Source: Kaistella chaponensis (GTDB taxonomy: Bacteria; Bacteroidota; Bacteroidia; Flavobacteriales; Weeksellaceae). From it: 64,000 bases of DNA. This document shows positions 52,049-60,492 of this stretch, one piece after another. Within the stretch, counting starts at the first letter, position 1. Each line of letters begins with the position of its first letter. The position numbers and the translations under genes were made by a program. Location of the stretch: assembly GCF_900156725.1 (NCBI RefSeq), contig NZ_FTOI01000011.1:1-64000 (forward strand). Direction: 5' to 3'. Under the pieces are notes generated by a model. That model was not told the DNA's origin. It saw only the letters and a list, made by a program, of their open reading frames with translations, and made no database searches.

Positions 52049-53404
52049 ATGATTTTAAACAGCCTTTATACGCATCAACGCACCGGTAAAAACCTTGCAA
52101 CTTCTGCATCCAGAACCGATTTCCAACGGGATTTTGACCGCATTATTTTTTCTGCCGCTTTCCGAAGACTGCAAAATAAAACCCAAGTTTTTCCGCTTCC
52201 GGGAAGTGTTTTTGTTCACAACCGATTGACGCATTCGCTCGAAGTTTCTTCTGTAGGACGAAGTTTGGGAAGTGTCGTCGGCGATTTTATCTTCAAAAAC
52301 TACGAAAAAGACCTCGATGAAAATGCGCGGAATTTTTATCAACACCAACTTCATAATGTCATTGCTGCAGCATGTCTGTGTCATGATGTGGGCAATCCTG
52401 CGTTCGGACATTCCGGTGAAGATGCCATTGCGAGTTATTTCGAAAAAAATGAACGTGATCTGAAGCAAAAATTCTCCGAAAAAGAATGGGCAGATCTCGT
52501 CAATTTTGAGGGAAACGCCAATGCGATTCGGGTTTTGACCCATCAGCAAAAAGGCAAAGATGATGGTGGAACGCAACTTACGTATTCTACTTTGGCGAGT
52601 ATTGCAAAATATCCTTGTGAAGCCATTGCAAAGAAAAAAGGCGTAATTCACCGGAAGAAATTTGGCTTTTTTCAAAATGAAAAAGATACTTTTCTGGAGA
52701 TTGCAAGATCAGTGAATATGCTTCAGGAAAACGAAGAACCAACCATCTTTAAAAGACATCCTTTTGTTTGGCTTGTGGAAGCTGCAGATGATATTTGCTA
52801 CAACATTATCGACATGGAAGATGCGCACCGCTTGGGAATTGTCTCCACTTCGGATTGCGAAAATCTCTTTTTTGAACTCATTAAATCGGAAAATCAAAAC
52901 ACGAAGAGGGTAGAAGACAAACTGGCGGTTTTGACGAATGCAAACGAGCGGATTTCTTATCTGCGCGCAAAAGTCATCAATGCTTTGATCAATAAATCCC
53001 TCGAAATTTATGAGGCTAATTTCAGCAAAATCTTAGAAGGCAATTTCGAAACTGCTTTGCTGGATCTTTATAAAAGCGAAAACAAATCTCTGCAGGAAAT
53101 CGAAAGTTTTTCCATCGAGAAAATTTACGGTCACAAAGCCGTGGTAGAAATAGAAAACGCCGGTTATAATGTGATGAATGAACTGCTGAATCATTTTATT
53201 CCGCCCATTTTGAAGGAGAAATCAATACATAAATCCTACGATAAAATGGCTTTGAAATTATTGCCACAACAGTTTTTATATGAAGACGGAACGGATTATC
53301 AAAAGGTTTTGGGCGTGATCGATTTTGTCTCCGGAATGACCGACAATTTCGCCACCGATCTTTACCGAAAAATTAAGGGAATCGATATTGGAATGACGAT
53401 GTAA
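52049..53404 (+). CDS. dgt: deoxyguanosinetriphosphate triphosphohydrolase (dGTPase)
   Basis: 451 residues. HD-domain dNTPase: RRLQNKTQVFPLP, NRLTHSLEVSSVGRSLG, CLCHDVGNPAFGHSGEDAI, WLVEAADDICYNIIDMEDA. It removes triphosphate from dGTP and probably other dNTPs and shapes the nucleotide pool. Some members limit phage DNA synthesis. The stop codon abuts the stop of the convergent M19-like gene with no base between, so no terminator separates the two. Confidence 0.93.
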   Translation: MILNSLYTHQRTGKNLATSASRTDFQRDFDRIIFSAAFRRLQNKTQVFPLPGSVFVHNRLTHSLEVSSVGRSLGSVVGDFIFKNYEKDLDENARNFYQHQLHNVIAAACLCHDVGNPAFGHSGEDAIASYFEKNERDLKQKFSEKEWADLVNFEGNANAIRVLTHQQKGKDDGGTQLTYSTLASIAKYPCEAIAKKKGVIHRKKFGFFQNEKDTFLEIARSVNMLQENEEPTIFKRHPFVWLVEAADDICYNIIDMEDAHRLGIVSTSDCENLFFELIKSENQNTKRVEDKLAVLTNANERISYLRAKVINALINKSLEIYEANFSKILEGNFETALLDLYKSENKSLQEIESFSIEKIYGHKAVVEIENAGYNVMNELLNHFIPPILKEKSIHKSYDKMALKLLPQQFLYEDGTDYQKVLGVIDFVSGMTDNFATDLYRKIKGIDIGMTM

Positions 53405-55195
53405 TCAGCCAGCAAAATTGTTTAGCCACCGATCGATAAAATTTTTTCCGTTTTCATACATGATTCCGCGGACGATTTTTTTCAACTCAGCGGTCGATTT
53501 TCCGAAGAGAATTCGGGTGCCGCCATTTTCATTTACATAGGCTTTTTCTGCCACCGGAATCCATTTGATCATATTAGCTTCTAGTTCTTCTAAGGAGGAA
53601 ATGTCGGGCGAGATTTTCAAGGGTTCGATCAGACCATCAAAATCGCTTCCGAGACAGATCTGATTCCACGGTTCGGCGATATCGGTTTTGAGCAGACCGA
53701 CCTGAATAATGTGAATAATATTGAAACAGAAAGATAACGGATGTCGGTCTTCTTTGGTAGGAATCAGCCAGCTTTCGTTCTCAACGATCATAGATTCCAT
53801 CGTATTTAGAGGTAAGTTCTTCACGGTGATTTGGGGGAAGTGGGTGTGGAAATCGGCGGTACTCAGATATTCGTTTTCGCTCGTTAAGCTGATTCCATAT
53901 TCGGATTGAAAGCCTAAAATCCTTACATCCAGACTCATTCCTATGATTCCGTTGCTGTTTAAAATTTCTGTGATATCTTCATCCATTAAATTGATCGACC
54001 AAGGATTAAAGGTGAAATCATTATTAACAAAGGAACCCCATTTTCCACAGATTTTTTTCTCCATTTCTATAGAAACCGCGCGCGTTCCTTCATAATTATA
54101 GACGGTACAGCTGTTTCTTTTCAAAGCGTTTTTCCACTCATTCACCGTATAACCTGTAACTCCTATATGAGAAGCGATGATTGGGATTTTTTCGTATTTT
54201 TTTTCTTTCTGAATTAATGTTTTTCGGAAGTCGTAGTAATCTTGGCGGGATTTTAATCCTAAATGTTTCACATCAATTAAAACCGGGCGATACTCATTTT
54301 TATGGTTGGTCATCGAGTAGCATTTTTCGATCACATCATATCCCAAAGAGGAAATTCCGTTTCCGAACGGATAGAAAGAAGGGTGTTTCAGCATTTTCAT
54401 ACCAAAAGCATGGGTGGCTAGAAATTGTTCGTTGATGTGCGTGAGATGAGTGAGGGTAAGATAAAGAAGATCCATATTTTCTTTGGAGAGGCTTTTGTAA
54501 AATTTCTCCAGATTAACCGCCGGATTTTGGTTGTAATTCGCGGTCGGTTCTTCACCGTTTTCGGTATCTATAATCATTTCTCGCCAAAGGTGATCTGCAT
54601 CCTGCGATATTTTTTTGAGTTTCTTAAGGTCGGTGAAACGGTCTTCGATGTAATCGATTTGAAGAGGATTACCGATTAATAATTTACTGAAATTATGGGA
54701 ACCTTCTAGACTTAAAATAATATTTAGGCCATTTTCCAGGGCTTTTTTGTTGCTATTTCTAGATAGAATCGCGATGGTACTTTCCTGATGATCGCGCAAT
54801 TTTTTGTAGAGACTTAGTTCCATTAGCATCAAGCGGTAGTAGGAGATTTCGCCATTGCGAACTTTTTCAAAGAAAATTTTATCAAGCGGATTAGAAAATT
54901 TACTTTTTAAAACAGTACCGAAAAATCCGCGGCTGTCTGCAAACCCAAATTCAAGATTTACAATGGCAGCGACGGCATAATTTACATTTCCTTTTTTACA
55001 TTGCTGAATGCTGCTCTGGCTTTTTAGGATGTGAATGAAAAGTTCATCGACAACACTCGTAAAGACATTAGACATTCTCACCGGTTGCGTGAGATCTTCG
55101 AATGTTTGGATGGATGGTGGAATCGAACCATCGTAGGAACTGAGGAAATTTTTGAACAATGGATGCAAATGCAGATCGAAATATTTTTTTTCCAT
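53405..55195 (-). CDS. membrane dipeptidase-like (peptidase M19 fold) protein
   Basis: 596 residues, longer than usual M19 (about 350-420). Family marks in order: metal His pair DLHLHPL (His9, His11), bridging Glu in SLEGSH (Glu164), VKHLG (His311), ASHIG (His343) and the hallmark GSDFDGLIEP (516-525). So the metal site looks complete, but segments near 85-160 and 360-510 are insertions. No signal peptide, unlike secreted renal dipeptidase. It starts 2 bases after the trypsin-subtilisin fusion and is clearly part of that operon. It may cut dipeptides or a modified peptide released by the protease; the substrate is unknown. Confidence 0.82.
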   Translation of the reverse strand: MEKKYFDLHLHPLFKNFLSSYDGSIPPSIQTFEDLTQPVRMSNVFTSVVDELFIHILKSQSSIQQCKKGNVNYAVAAIVNLEFGFADSRGFFGTVLKSKFSNPLDKIFFEKVRNGEISYYRLMLMELSLYKKLRDHQESTIAILSRNSNKKALENGLNIILSLEGSHNFSKLLIGNPLQIDYIEDRFTDLKKLKKISQDADHLWREMIIDTENGEEPTANYNQNPAVNLEKFYKSLSKENMDLLYLTLTHLTHINEQFLATHAFGMKMLKHPSFYPFGNGISSLGYDVIEKCYSMTNHKNEYRPVLIDVKHLGLKSRQDYYDFRKTLIQKEKKYEKIPIIASHIGVTGYTVNEWKNALKRNSCTVYNYEGTRAVSIEMEKKICGKWGSFVNNDFTFNPWSINLMDEDITEILNSNGIIGMSLDVRILGFQSEYGISLTSENEYLSTADFHTHFPQITVKNLPLNTMESMIVENESWLIPTKEDRHPLSFCFNIIHIIQVGLLKTDIAEPWNQICLGSDFDGLIEPLKISPDISSLEELEANMIKWIPVAEKAYVNENGGTRILFGKSTAELKKIVRGIMYENGKNFIDRWLNNFAG

Positions 55196-55197
55196 GG

Positions 55198-58044
55198 CTA
55201 TATTTTTTTATAACTGTCAAAGTACATTTTTAAGATTTTTTCGGAATCGGTGACTGCGTTGATACTGTCTGATTCAAAAATACTCGAAACGGGATTTCCG
55301 GTCATGGCCGAAACCGCAATTCGTGATCGCTCGGTCATCGCCATTTCTTGACTGGATTCTTGCGCAGAAATGTTTTTTTTGAGCAGGGCTTTCCAAAGAA
55401 AATGGACGGCTTCCCGAACTCCCAAATCCCATTCCTGACGAGGATCATTGGCGTAAGCATATTTTTTGTCATCGACATCAGGTAATTCACATTTCAGGAG
55501 TTCATAAACATTGAGTATTCCGGCGCCATAATTTTCGGTGTCCCAAACTGGAGGTTTCGTTGCAGATTCTTTCAAACAAATTCTGAATGCTTCCACCATT
55601 TGCCACGGAAATTTATATTTCTCTAAAATTTTTTCACGGTACGTGGCTTTCCAAAGTGCTGCAGCCGCTGCAACATGTGGTGCGGCGTAACTGGTTCCGC
55701 TTCCATAGACCATAATTTCATTATATTTCTCATCCATCGAGGGAACATACACATCTTCGCCGGGTGCAGAAATATCGACTTCAGTTCCGTAACAGCTTCC
55801 ACGCCATGGTTTTTGATTGGGATTGGTGGCAGAAACAGCTATTGTTCCGGGATATAGCGCAGGTGAAACAACCATTTCCACTTCATTTCCCGAAGCACAA
55901 ACCCAGATGATTCCGTTGTCGTACGCTACTTTTGCAGCTTCTGCAATCATCGGTCGCGGATAAGTTCCCATGCACATAAACATCACATCAGCATTGGTAT
56001 GCACCGCTTGATTCACGGCATCAACGATATTTTTTCCTCTGTTGATCAGGACTACAGATTCTGAGATGCGATACGGAATAATATTTACTAAAGTGTTTTT
56101 CTTTTCATCGCATAAAAGTCCGTAATTTCCATCGCTTTTAAAGACCGCACTCATGTCACCACCAGTTATAATACTTGCTGTTCTGGTACCGTGTCCCGGA
56201 TGTTTCAGAAAACCTGTTCTCATGTCATCGCGTGCATCAGAACCATCGACGAAATCTTCGTCACAGTCAAAATTAAATCTTCCTTTCACCTTTGCATGAT
56301 CGGTATAACCGGTATCGAGTTGAACCAGATTTATTTTTTTAAGATTTTCAATGATGGTATTGATTTCCAAATCAAGCGCTTTTTCGTCGTGATCATGAAC
56401 CGAATTTTTTTCTTTTACGATGGACATCAGCAATGAATGGACACCGTTTTCTGTGCTTTTTTCTGTTGGTAAACCTACCGCGGATCTGTTCCAAAGACGT
56501 TGATTGAGTACATCGGAATCATCGATTTTAAAATAAGTAGAGGCGCTCCATTTTGTTTTAAAGTCATCTTGTCTTCCTGCGGCGTTGCTGGTTTTCATAT
56601 TTTCCAACATGTCGGATTCTGTGAGTTGATTGTGGGATTTGCTTTTTTTGAGGAGATCGGTTTCCATTTCCAGATCAGGAGTCGCGGTTTTGATTTGGGG
56701 TAAAGCTTCTAGTTTCGCCGCAAGTTCCCAAGGATTTTCGCTGGTTCGTAAGGTGATATACTGTATGATTTTTTGCGAAGGAATGGTAGAAAGAGGAAAC
56801 AAAGGTTCTGAACTGATTGCGGTTGGAACAAGTTTTTTATAGTTTTCTTTCCAATCTTCTTGCATCGTCAGAATATTCGAAAGTTCTATTTCAAAATGCA
56901 GAATGGGAACATTGTCTTTTGTGGAATTATTCTGAATCATATTCACTGCTTGATTTAAAACCGATTCTTTGGAATTTTTCATTTCGTTTATTGGTTTTTC
57001 TTTATTGAATTCTGAGGAGGTATTTTGAATTTTTTCTGACTGCTCTTTGCCGAGAATTGTATTTTTCAAGGAGGTCATCTCCTCGGATAATTTTATATTT
57101 CTGATGCAGCGAATGAGGGAACTAACGCGGATGCCTTCATTTCCGAGCCAATCGATCGTTTCATCGGCGTCGCCTTCTTTATATACACCGCCATCTTTTC
57201 GTAACCACTGTCCTTGCGGATTTTTATTGGGAATGCTGCTGTGATGCAGTGCAACAACTTCACCAGTTCCTAAACCGATCACCACAGCTCCTGATGAGCC
57301 AGGAAGCGTGTCGGATTCATAAATTAAAAAATCATCTTTCAGCGTTAACATTCGGATGTCCTTCATGACGGTTTTTTTGTAATCCCCTTTTGGATGTTGA
57401 ATGACCACACAATTTTCACCTTCAATTATTTTTCCCAAAGTTTCATCCAAAATGGTACACGGAATATCACTAATGTTTTTACCTTCTTTCGCCTTATCGG
57501 AAACGGCGACAATTGTAAAATCTAAACCGCTGTTGGGGTTGCCTGCATCTGGTTCGTAAGAAGAAGTCATGAATAATTTTTCGGGCACAAAACCGAAAGT
57601 TTGCACTTTTTTAGTTTCATTGTTTTCGTCGAGTTCGTAGTAGAACTGAACCATGGAGTTTTTGGCTGTTTCCGCATCGGGAAAAACGTGATTGTTGGTA
57701 ATTAGAATTCCAGGTGCTACTAAAAAACCTGTTCCATAACCCGAATTTCCGTAGCGCGTTTTTATGGTAATTCTTCCAACAGATTCCGAAATTTTTAGAA
57801 TTTTATAGAGGATATTGATATCCTGAAAATTTGGCACCCCATTAATTCGCTCTAAAGCAGCTGAAATAGGCATGTTTTCCCGTGCAATTCTCTTCGAAAG
57901 TTTATCACTGTCTGTTTGAATATCGGTAAGAGTGGCTTCACCCATACGATTTTCATGGATTCCTTTCTTTATACTGTCGATTTTTTCGGTTGCCTGCTGA
58001 AAACGCTCGTAGGCAAGATCATTAATAAATTTTTGGGATGACAT
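55198..58044 (-). CDS. trypsin-like and subtilisin-like protease fusion
   Basis: 948 residues. Residues 1-88 are helical (adaptor-like). A trypsin domain follows (about 90-310): His119 in ILITNNHVF, Asp175 in LDFTIVAV, Ser251 in TLPGSSGAVV. A linker and a prodomain-like segment come next (ENPWELAAKLEALPQIKTAT, 437-456). The S8 domain spans about 570-860: Asp577 (LDTGY), His618 (HPGHGTRTA), Asn720 (CASGNEVE), Ser785 (GSGTSYAAPHVAAAAA). Both triads are intact. No signal peptide, hence cytoplasmic. The S8 half shares motifs with the subtilase at 8131-9726. Probably a two-step protease with one domain activating the other; this is inference. Confidence 0.9.
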   Translation of the reverse strand: MSSQKFINDLAYERFQQATEKIDSIKKGIHENRMGEATLTDIQTDSDKLSKRIARENMPISAALERINGVPNFQDINILYKILKISESVGRITIKTRYGNSGYGTGFLVAPGILITNNHVFPDAETAKNSMVQFYYELDENNETKKVQTFGFVPEKLFMTSSYEPDAGNPNSGLDFTIVAVSDKAKEGKNISDIPCTILDETLGKIIEGENCVVIQHPKGDYKKTVMKDIRMLTLKDDFLIYESDTLPGSSGAVVIGLGTGEVVALHHSSIPNKNPQGQWLRKDGGVYKEGDADETIDWLGNEGIRVSSLIRCIRNIKLSEEMTSLKNTILGKEQSEKIQNTSSEFNKEKPINEMKNSKESVLNQAVNMIQNNSTKDNVPILHFEIELSNILTMQEDWKENYKKLVPTAISSEPLFPLSTIPSQKIIQYITLRTSENPWELAAKLEALPQIKTATPDLEMETDLLKKSKSHNQLTESDMLENMKTSNAAGRQDDFKTKWSASTYFKIDDSDVLNQRLWNRSAVGLPTEKSTENGVHSLLMSIVKEKNSVHDHDEKALDLEINTIIENLKKINLVQLDTGYTDHAKVKGRFNFDCDEDFVDGSDARDDMRTGFLKHPGHGTRTASIITGGDMSAVFKSDGNYGLLCDEKKNTLVNIIPYRISESVVLINRGKNIVDAVNQAVHTNADVMFMCMGTYPRPMIAEAAKVAYDNGIIWVCASGNEVEMVVSPALYPGTIAVSATNPNQKPWRGSCYGTEVDISAPGEDVYVPSMDEKYNEIMVYGSGTSYAAPHVAAAAALWKATYREKILEKYKFPWQMVEAFRICLKESATKPPVWDTENYGAGILNVYELLKCELPDVDDKKYAYANDPRQEWDLGVREAVHFLWKALLKKNISAQESSQEMAMTERSRIAVSAMTGNPVSSIFESDSINAVTDSEKILKMYFDSYKKI

Positions 58045-58438
58045 TTTTCGGTAATTTTAGTTTTATTAATATTAAAGAGAAACGTATAAATTGAATATTG
58101 TAGAACAAACTATTTTTAAAATTTCACCTCAATCAGCTTTAGCGTTTCAGCTGATTCTTTCTTCTGTGACGGGATTTTTAATACATTATAAAAAATAATT
58201 ATAAATTAACATTTCCTTAAAAAGTCGTTTAATACATTGAAATGAAGTGTTTTACCTTTTTGTACTATCAAAATTACAATAAAAATAGCTATGTTGGTCA
58301 TAACAAATTAATAAACAGTGTTTTCCCCCATTAAAAAGGGTGTTTTAACCCTTTTTTAATGGTGATGTTAATTTTTTAATTATCTTTATGAAATATCAGC
58401 AAAAAAATTGCTGAAGAATTAAATATTAAAATTGAATC
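58045..58438. other. 394-base intergenic region, divergent promoters
   Basis: Separates the protease fusion and the SPFH gene. Contains the palindrome at 58328-58362 and a TATCTTTA -7-like box at 58381-58388 for the SPFH gene. I see no gene and no clear promoter for the protease operon. Confidence 0.55.
58328..58362. promoter_or_regulatory. inverted repeat with motif copy 3, upstream of the SPFH gene
   Basis: CCATTAAAAAGGG at 58328-58340 and its complement CCCTTTTTTAATGG (one extra T) around GTTTTAA. The left part contains AAAAAGGGTGTTTTAAC, the third copy of the motif seen at 10765 and 35712. 18 bases before the -7-like box. Operator candidate. Confidence 0.5.
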
Positions 58439-59332
58439 ATGGCATTTTTAGGAGTTTTAGTCTTTTTCGGACTTATCGTTTTATTCGCATCCTTCTTCAC
58501 TGTGAAGCAGGCAACGGCAGCAATTGTAGAGCGTTTAGGGAAATTTCACGTGGTACGTCAATCAGGATTGCATTTGAAAATTCCCTTTATCGATCAAGTT
58601 TCTAAACGGATGAATCTGAGAATTCAGCAGTTAGATGTGATCATCGACACCAAAACTTTAGACAATGTTTTTGTGCGGATGAAAGTTTCTGTTCAGTATC
58701 AGGTGATTTTTTCTCAGGTTGCCGATTCCTTTTACCGTCTGGAAAACCCAGAGAATCAAATCACTTCTTATGTTTTTGATGTGGTCCGTGCGGAAGTTCC
58801 TAAGTTGAAACTGGATGATGTTTTCGTAAGAAAGGATGATGTGGCAATTGCCGTAAAACGTGAACTTCAGGAAGCGATGCAAAGTTATGGGTATGACATC
58901 ATCAAAGCATTGGTAACCGACATCGATCCTGATGAGCAAGTAAAACATGCGATGAATAGAATTAATGCCGCAGAAAGGGAAAAAACTGCAGCAGAATATG
59001 AATCGGAAGCACAAAAAATTAGAATTGTTGCAGTAGCAAAGGCAGAAGCAGAATCCAAAAAATTACAAGGACAAGGTATTGCAGATCAGCGACGAGAAAT
59101 CGCGGCTGGTTTAGTAGAATCTGTAAAAATGCTGAATGAAGCCAATATCAATGCGCAGGAAGCTTCGGCTTTGATCGTGGTGACGCAGCATTATGATACG
59201 CTTCAAGCGATTGGTTCTAGCAATAAGAGCAGTTTGGTTTTATTACCAAATTCTCCCAATGCAGCCAATACGATGTTGAATGATTTAATGGTTTCTATGG
59301 CCGCGACACAGAAAATGGATGATGTGAAGTAA
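58439..59332 (+). CDS. SPFH (stomatin/QmcA-like) membrane protein
   Basis: 297 residues. An N-terminal membrane helix (about 3-22) is followed by an SPFH/band 7 domain (AAIVERLGKFHVVRQSGLHLK, YVFDVVRAEVPKLKLDDVFV) and a coiled Ala/Glu-rich region (AEREKTAAEYESEAQKIRIV) for oligomerisation. Such proteins form ring or cage scaffolds in the membrane and often work with proteases. Here a terminator follows and the gene stands alone. No NfeD partner is next to it. Confidence 0.93.
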   Translation: MAFLGVLVFFGLIVLFASFFTVKQATAAIVERLGKFHVVRQSGLHLKIPFIDQVSKRMNLRIQQLDVIIDTKTLDNVFVRMKVSVQYQVIFSQVADSFYRLENPENQITSYVFDVVRAEVPKLKLDDVFVRKDDVAIAVKRELQEAMQSYGYDIIKALVTDIDPDEQVKHAMNRINAAEREKTAAEYESEAQKIRIVAVAKAEAESKKLQGQGIADQRREIAAGLVESVKMLNEANINAQEASALIVVTQHYDTLQAIGSSNKSSLVLLPNSPNAANTMLNDLMVSMAATQKMDDVK

Positions 59333-59356
59333 GTCATCTGAATTTTATAAAATGAA

Positions 59357-59386
59357 AACCAACCTGAGAAAGTTGGTTTTTTTTTT
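59357..59386 (+). terminator. terminator of the SPFH gene
   Basis: AACCAAC / GTTGGTT stem with eight-base loop and T9. Confidence 0.82.
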
Positions 59387-59427
59387 AACTATTTTTTTAA
59401 TTTACTTTTTTAAATGTTAAATAATCT

Positions 59428-59435
59428 TAAATTTG
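59428..59435 (+). promoter_or_regulatory. -7 box of the 59457 lipoprotein gene
   Basis: TAAATTTG (TAnnTTTG). It contains the upstream in-frame TTG at 59433, so that codon cannot be the start and the ATG at 59457 is favoured. Confidence 0.5.
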
Positions 59436-59456
59436 AAAAAATTAAAAAAATTTACG

Positions 59457-60131
59457 ATGAGTAAAACTACTATTTTGGGGCTTCTCGCAATGTTTGCGGT
59501 ATTAGTTTCCTGCCAAGTAAATGTTCCAATGAACGCGGAATATTTAAATAAACCTTCCAAGGTTGGAATTTTTGTCAATGTAAATGATCCGAAAAAACAT
59601 AGAGAAGGATCTCAAGGTTTATTGGATTTGGCAGTAACTTCCGGCGATAAATATCAACCCTTGTTGGATCTGGCAAAGGAAAAAATTGTTTTTAAAAATG
59701 ATTTAACTGCTATTTATTCTGAGGCTTTAAAGGCGAAAGGAAAGGAAGTAATTATTATCGACGAAATTTTTGATCCTAAAACCGCAACTAAATTTAAAGG
59801 TGATAAAGCAGAAGGTAAAAAATACGCTTACTACGATTTGAGAAATTTAAAAGAAAAATACGGAGTGGATGATGTTATTTTCGTGAATGTAAATTGGGGC
59901 GTGATGATCAGTTATTACAGCATGATTGAAACCGGAAGAGGAGGTTATATTTATCTGGATAATAATGTGTTGAACACAGCGGACAATACGTTGTATTTTG
60001 CTCAAAACAATGTGAAAATGGAAATCATCAAAGGGAAATGGAATACGCCACCAAACTATGATAATGCAATCGGAAAAATTACGGAAGCGGTAAATAAAGC
60101 CTTGGATGCAGAAAAAAATATTTTCAAATAA
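59457..60131 (+). CDS. lipoprotein of unknown function
   Basis: 224 residues from the ATG at 59457; lipoprotein signal (LLAMFAVLVSC, Cys near residue 19). The remainder is alpha/beta with KVGIFVNVNDP, GKEVIIIDEIFDP, YGVDDVIFVNVNWGVM and a C-terminal helix. The alternation suggests a Rossmann-like or DUF799-type periplasmic fold, which I cannot confirm. Monocistronic with a strong terminator. Confidence 0.8.
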   Translation: MSKTTILGLLAMFAVLVSCQVNVPMNAEYLNKPSKVGIFVNVNDPKKHREGSQGLLDLAVTSGDKYQPLLDLAKEKIVFKNDLTAIYSEALKAKGKEVIIIDEIFDPKTATKFKGDKAEGKKYAYYDLRNLKEKYGVDDVIFVNVNWGVMISYYSMIETGRGGYIYLDNNVLNTADNTLYFAQNNVKMEIIKGKWNTPPNYDNAIGKITEAVNKALDAEKNIFK

Positions 60132-60148
60132 TCAATTTGAAACACAGC

Positions 60149-60177
60149 AAAGCCCGAGTAATTTCGGGCTTTTTTTA
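60149..60177. terminator. bidirectional terminator
   Basis: AAGCCCGA / TCGGGCTT stem, five-base loop, T7. Lies between the convergent lipoprotein and DUF962 genes; T tract overlaps the DUF962 stop. Confidence 0.85.
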
Positions 60178-60486
60178 TGCTTTAAACTTCTGTTTTCCAA
60201 TTAGTAATTCAAAAAACATTTTGAAATCGGACAGTAAACTCCAAAGAGGATATTTAAAAGTTGCAGGTCGATTTTTCTCGAAAACGGCGTGACTGAACCA
60301 TGCAAAACCATAGCCGAAGATCGGAATGTACCAAAGAAATCTTTCTTTCCCGGATTGAATGACGTAAATGATGACGATAAAAATTAAAAGCGTTCCAATA
60401 AAATGGAAAACCCGTGTTCCTAATCGTCGGTGTTCACTCAGATAAAATGGATAAAATTCTTTGAACGTTTTTATGCGGTCTGACAT
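60175..60486 (-). CDS. DUF962 (Mpo1-like) membrane protein
   Basis: 103 residues. FYPFYLSEHRRLGTRVFHFIGTLLIF and GYGFAWFSHAVFEKNRPATFKYP are the DUF962 signature with the conserved His residues. Two or three membrane segments. The yeast relative Mpo1 is a dioxygenase acting on 2-hydroxy fatty acids; a similar lipid role here is inference. 6 bases after the APC permease gene. Confidence 0.9.
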   Translation of the reverse strand: MSDRIKTFKEFYPFYLSEHRRLGTRVFHFIGTLLIFIVIIYVIQSGKERFLWYIPIFGYGFAWFSHAVFEKNRPATFKYPLWSLLSDFKMFFELLIGKQKFKA

Positions 60487-60492
60487 TTTTTT

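Noticed and set aside
52055-52675. 206-codon antisense frame in dgt
   Set aside because: Phe/Ile/Arg-rich shadow of the dGTPase; no homology or promoter.
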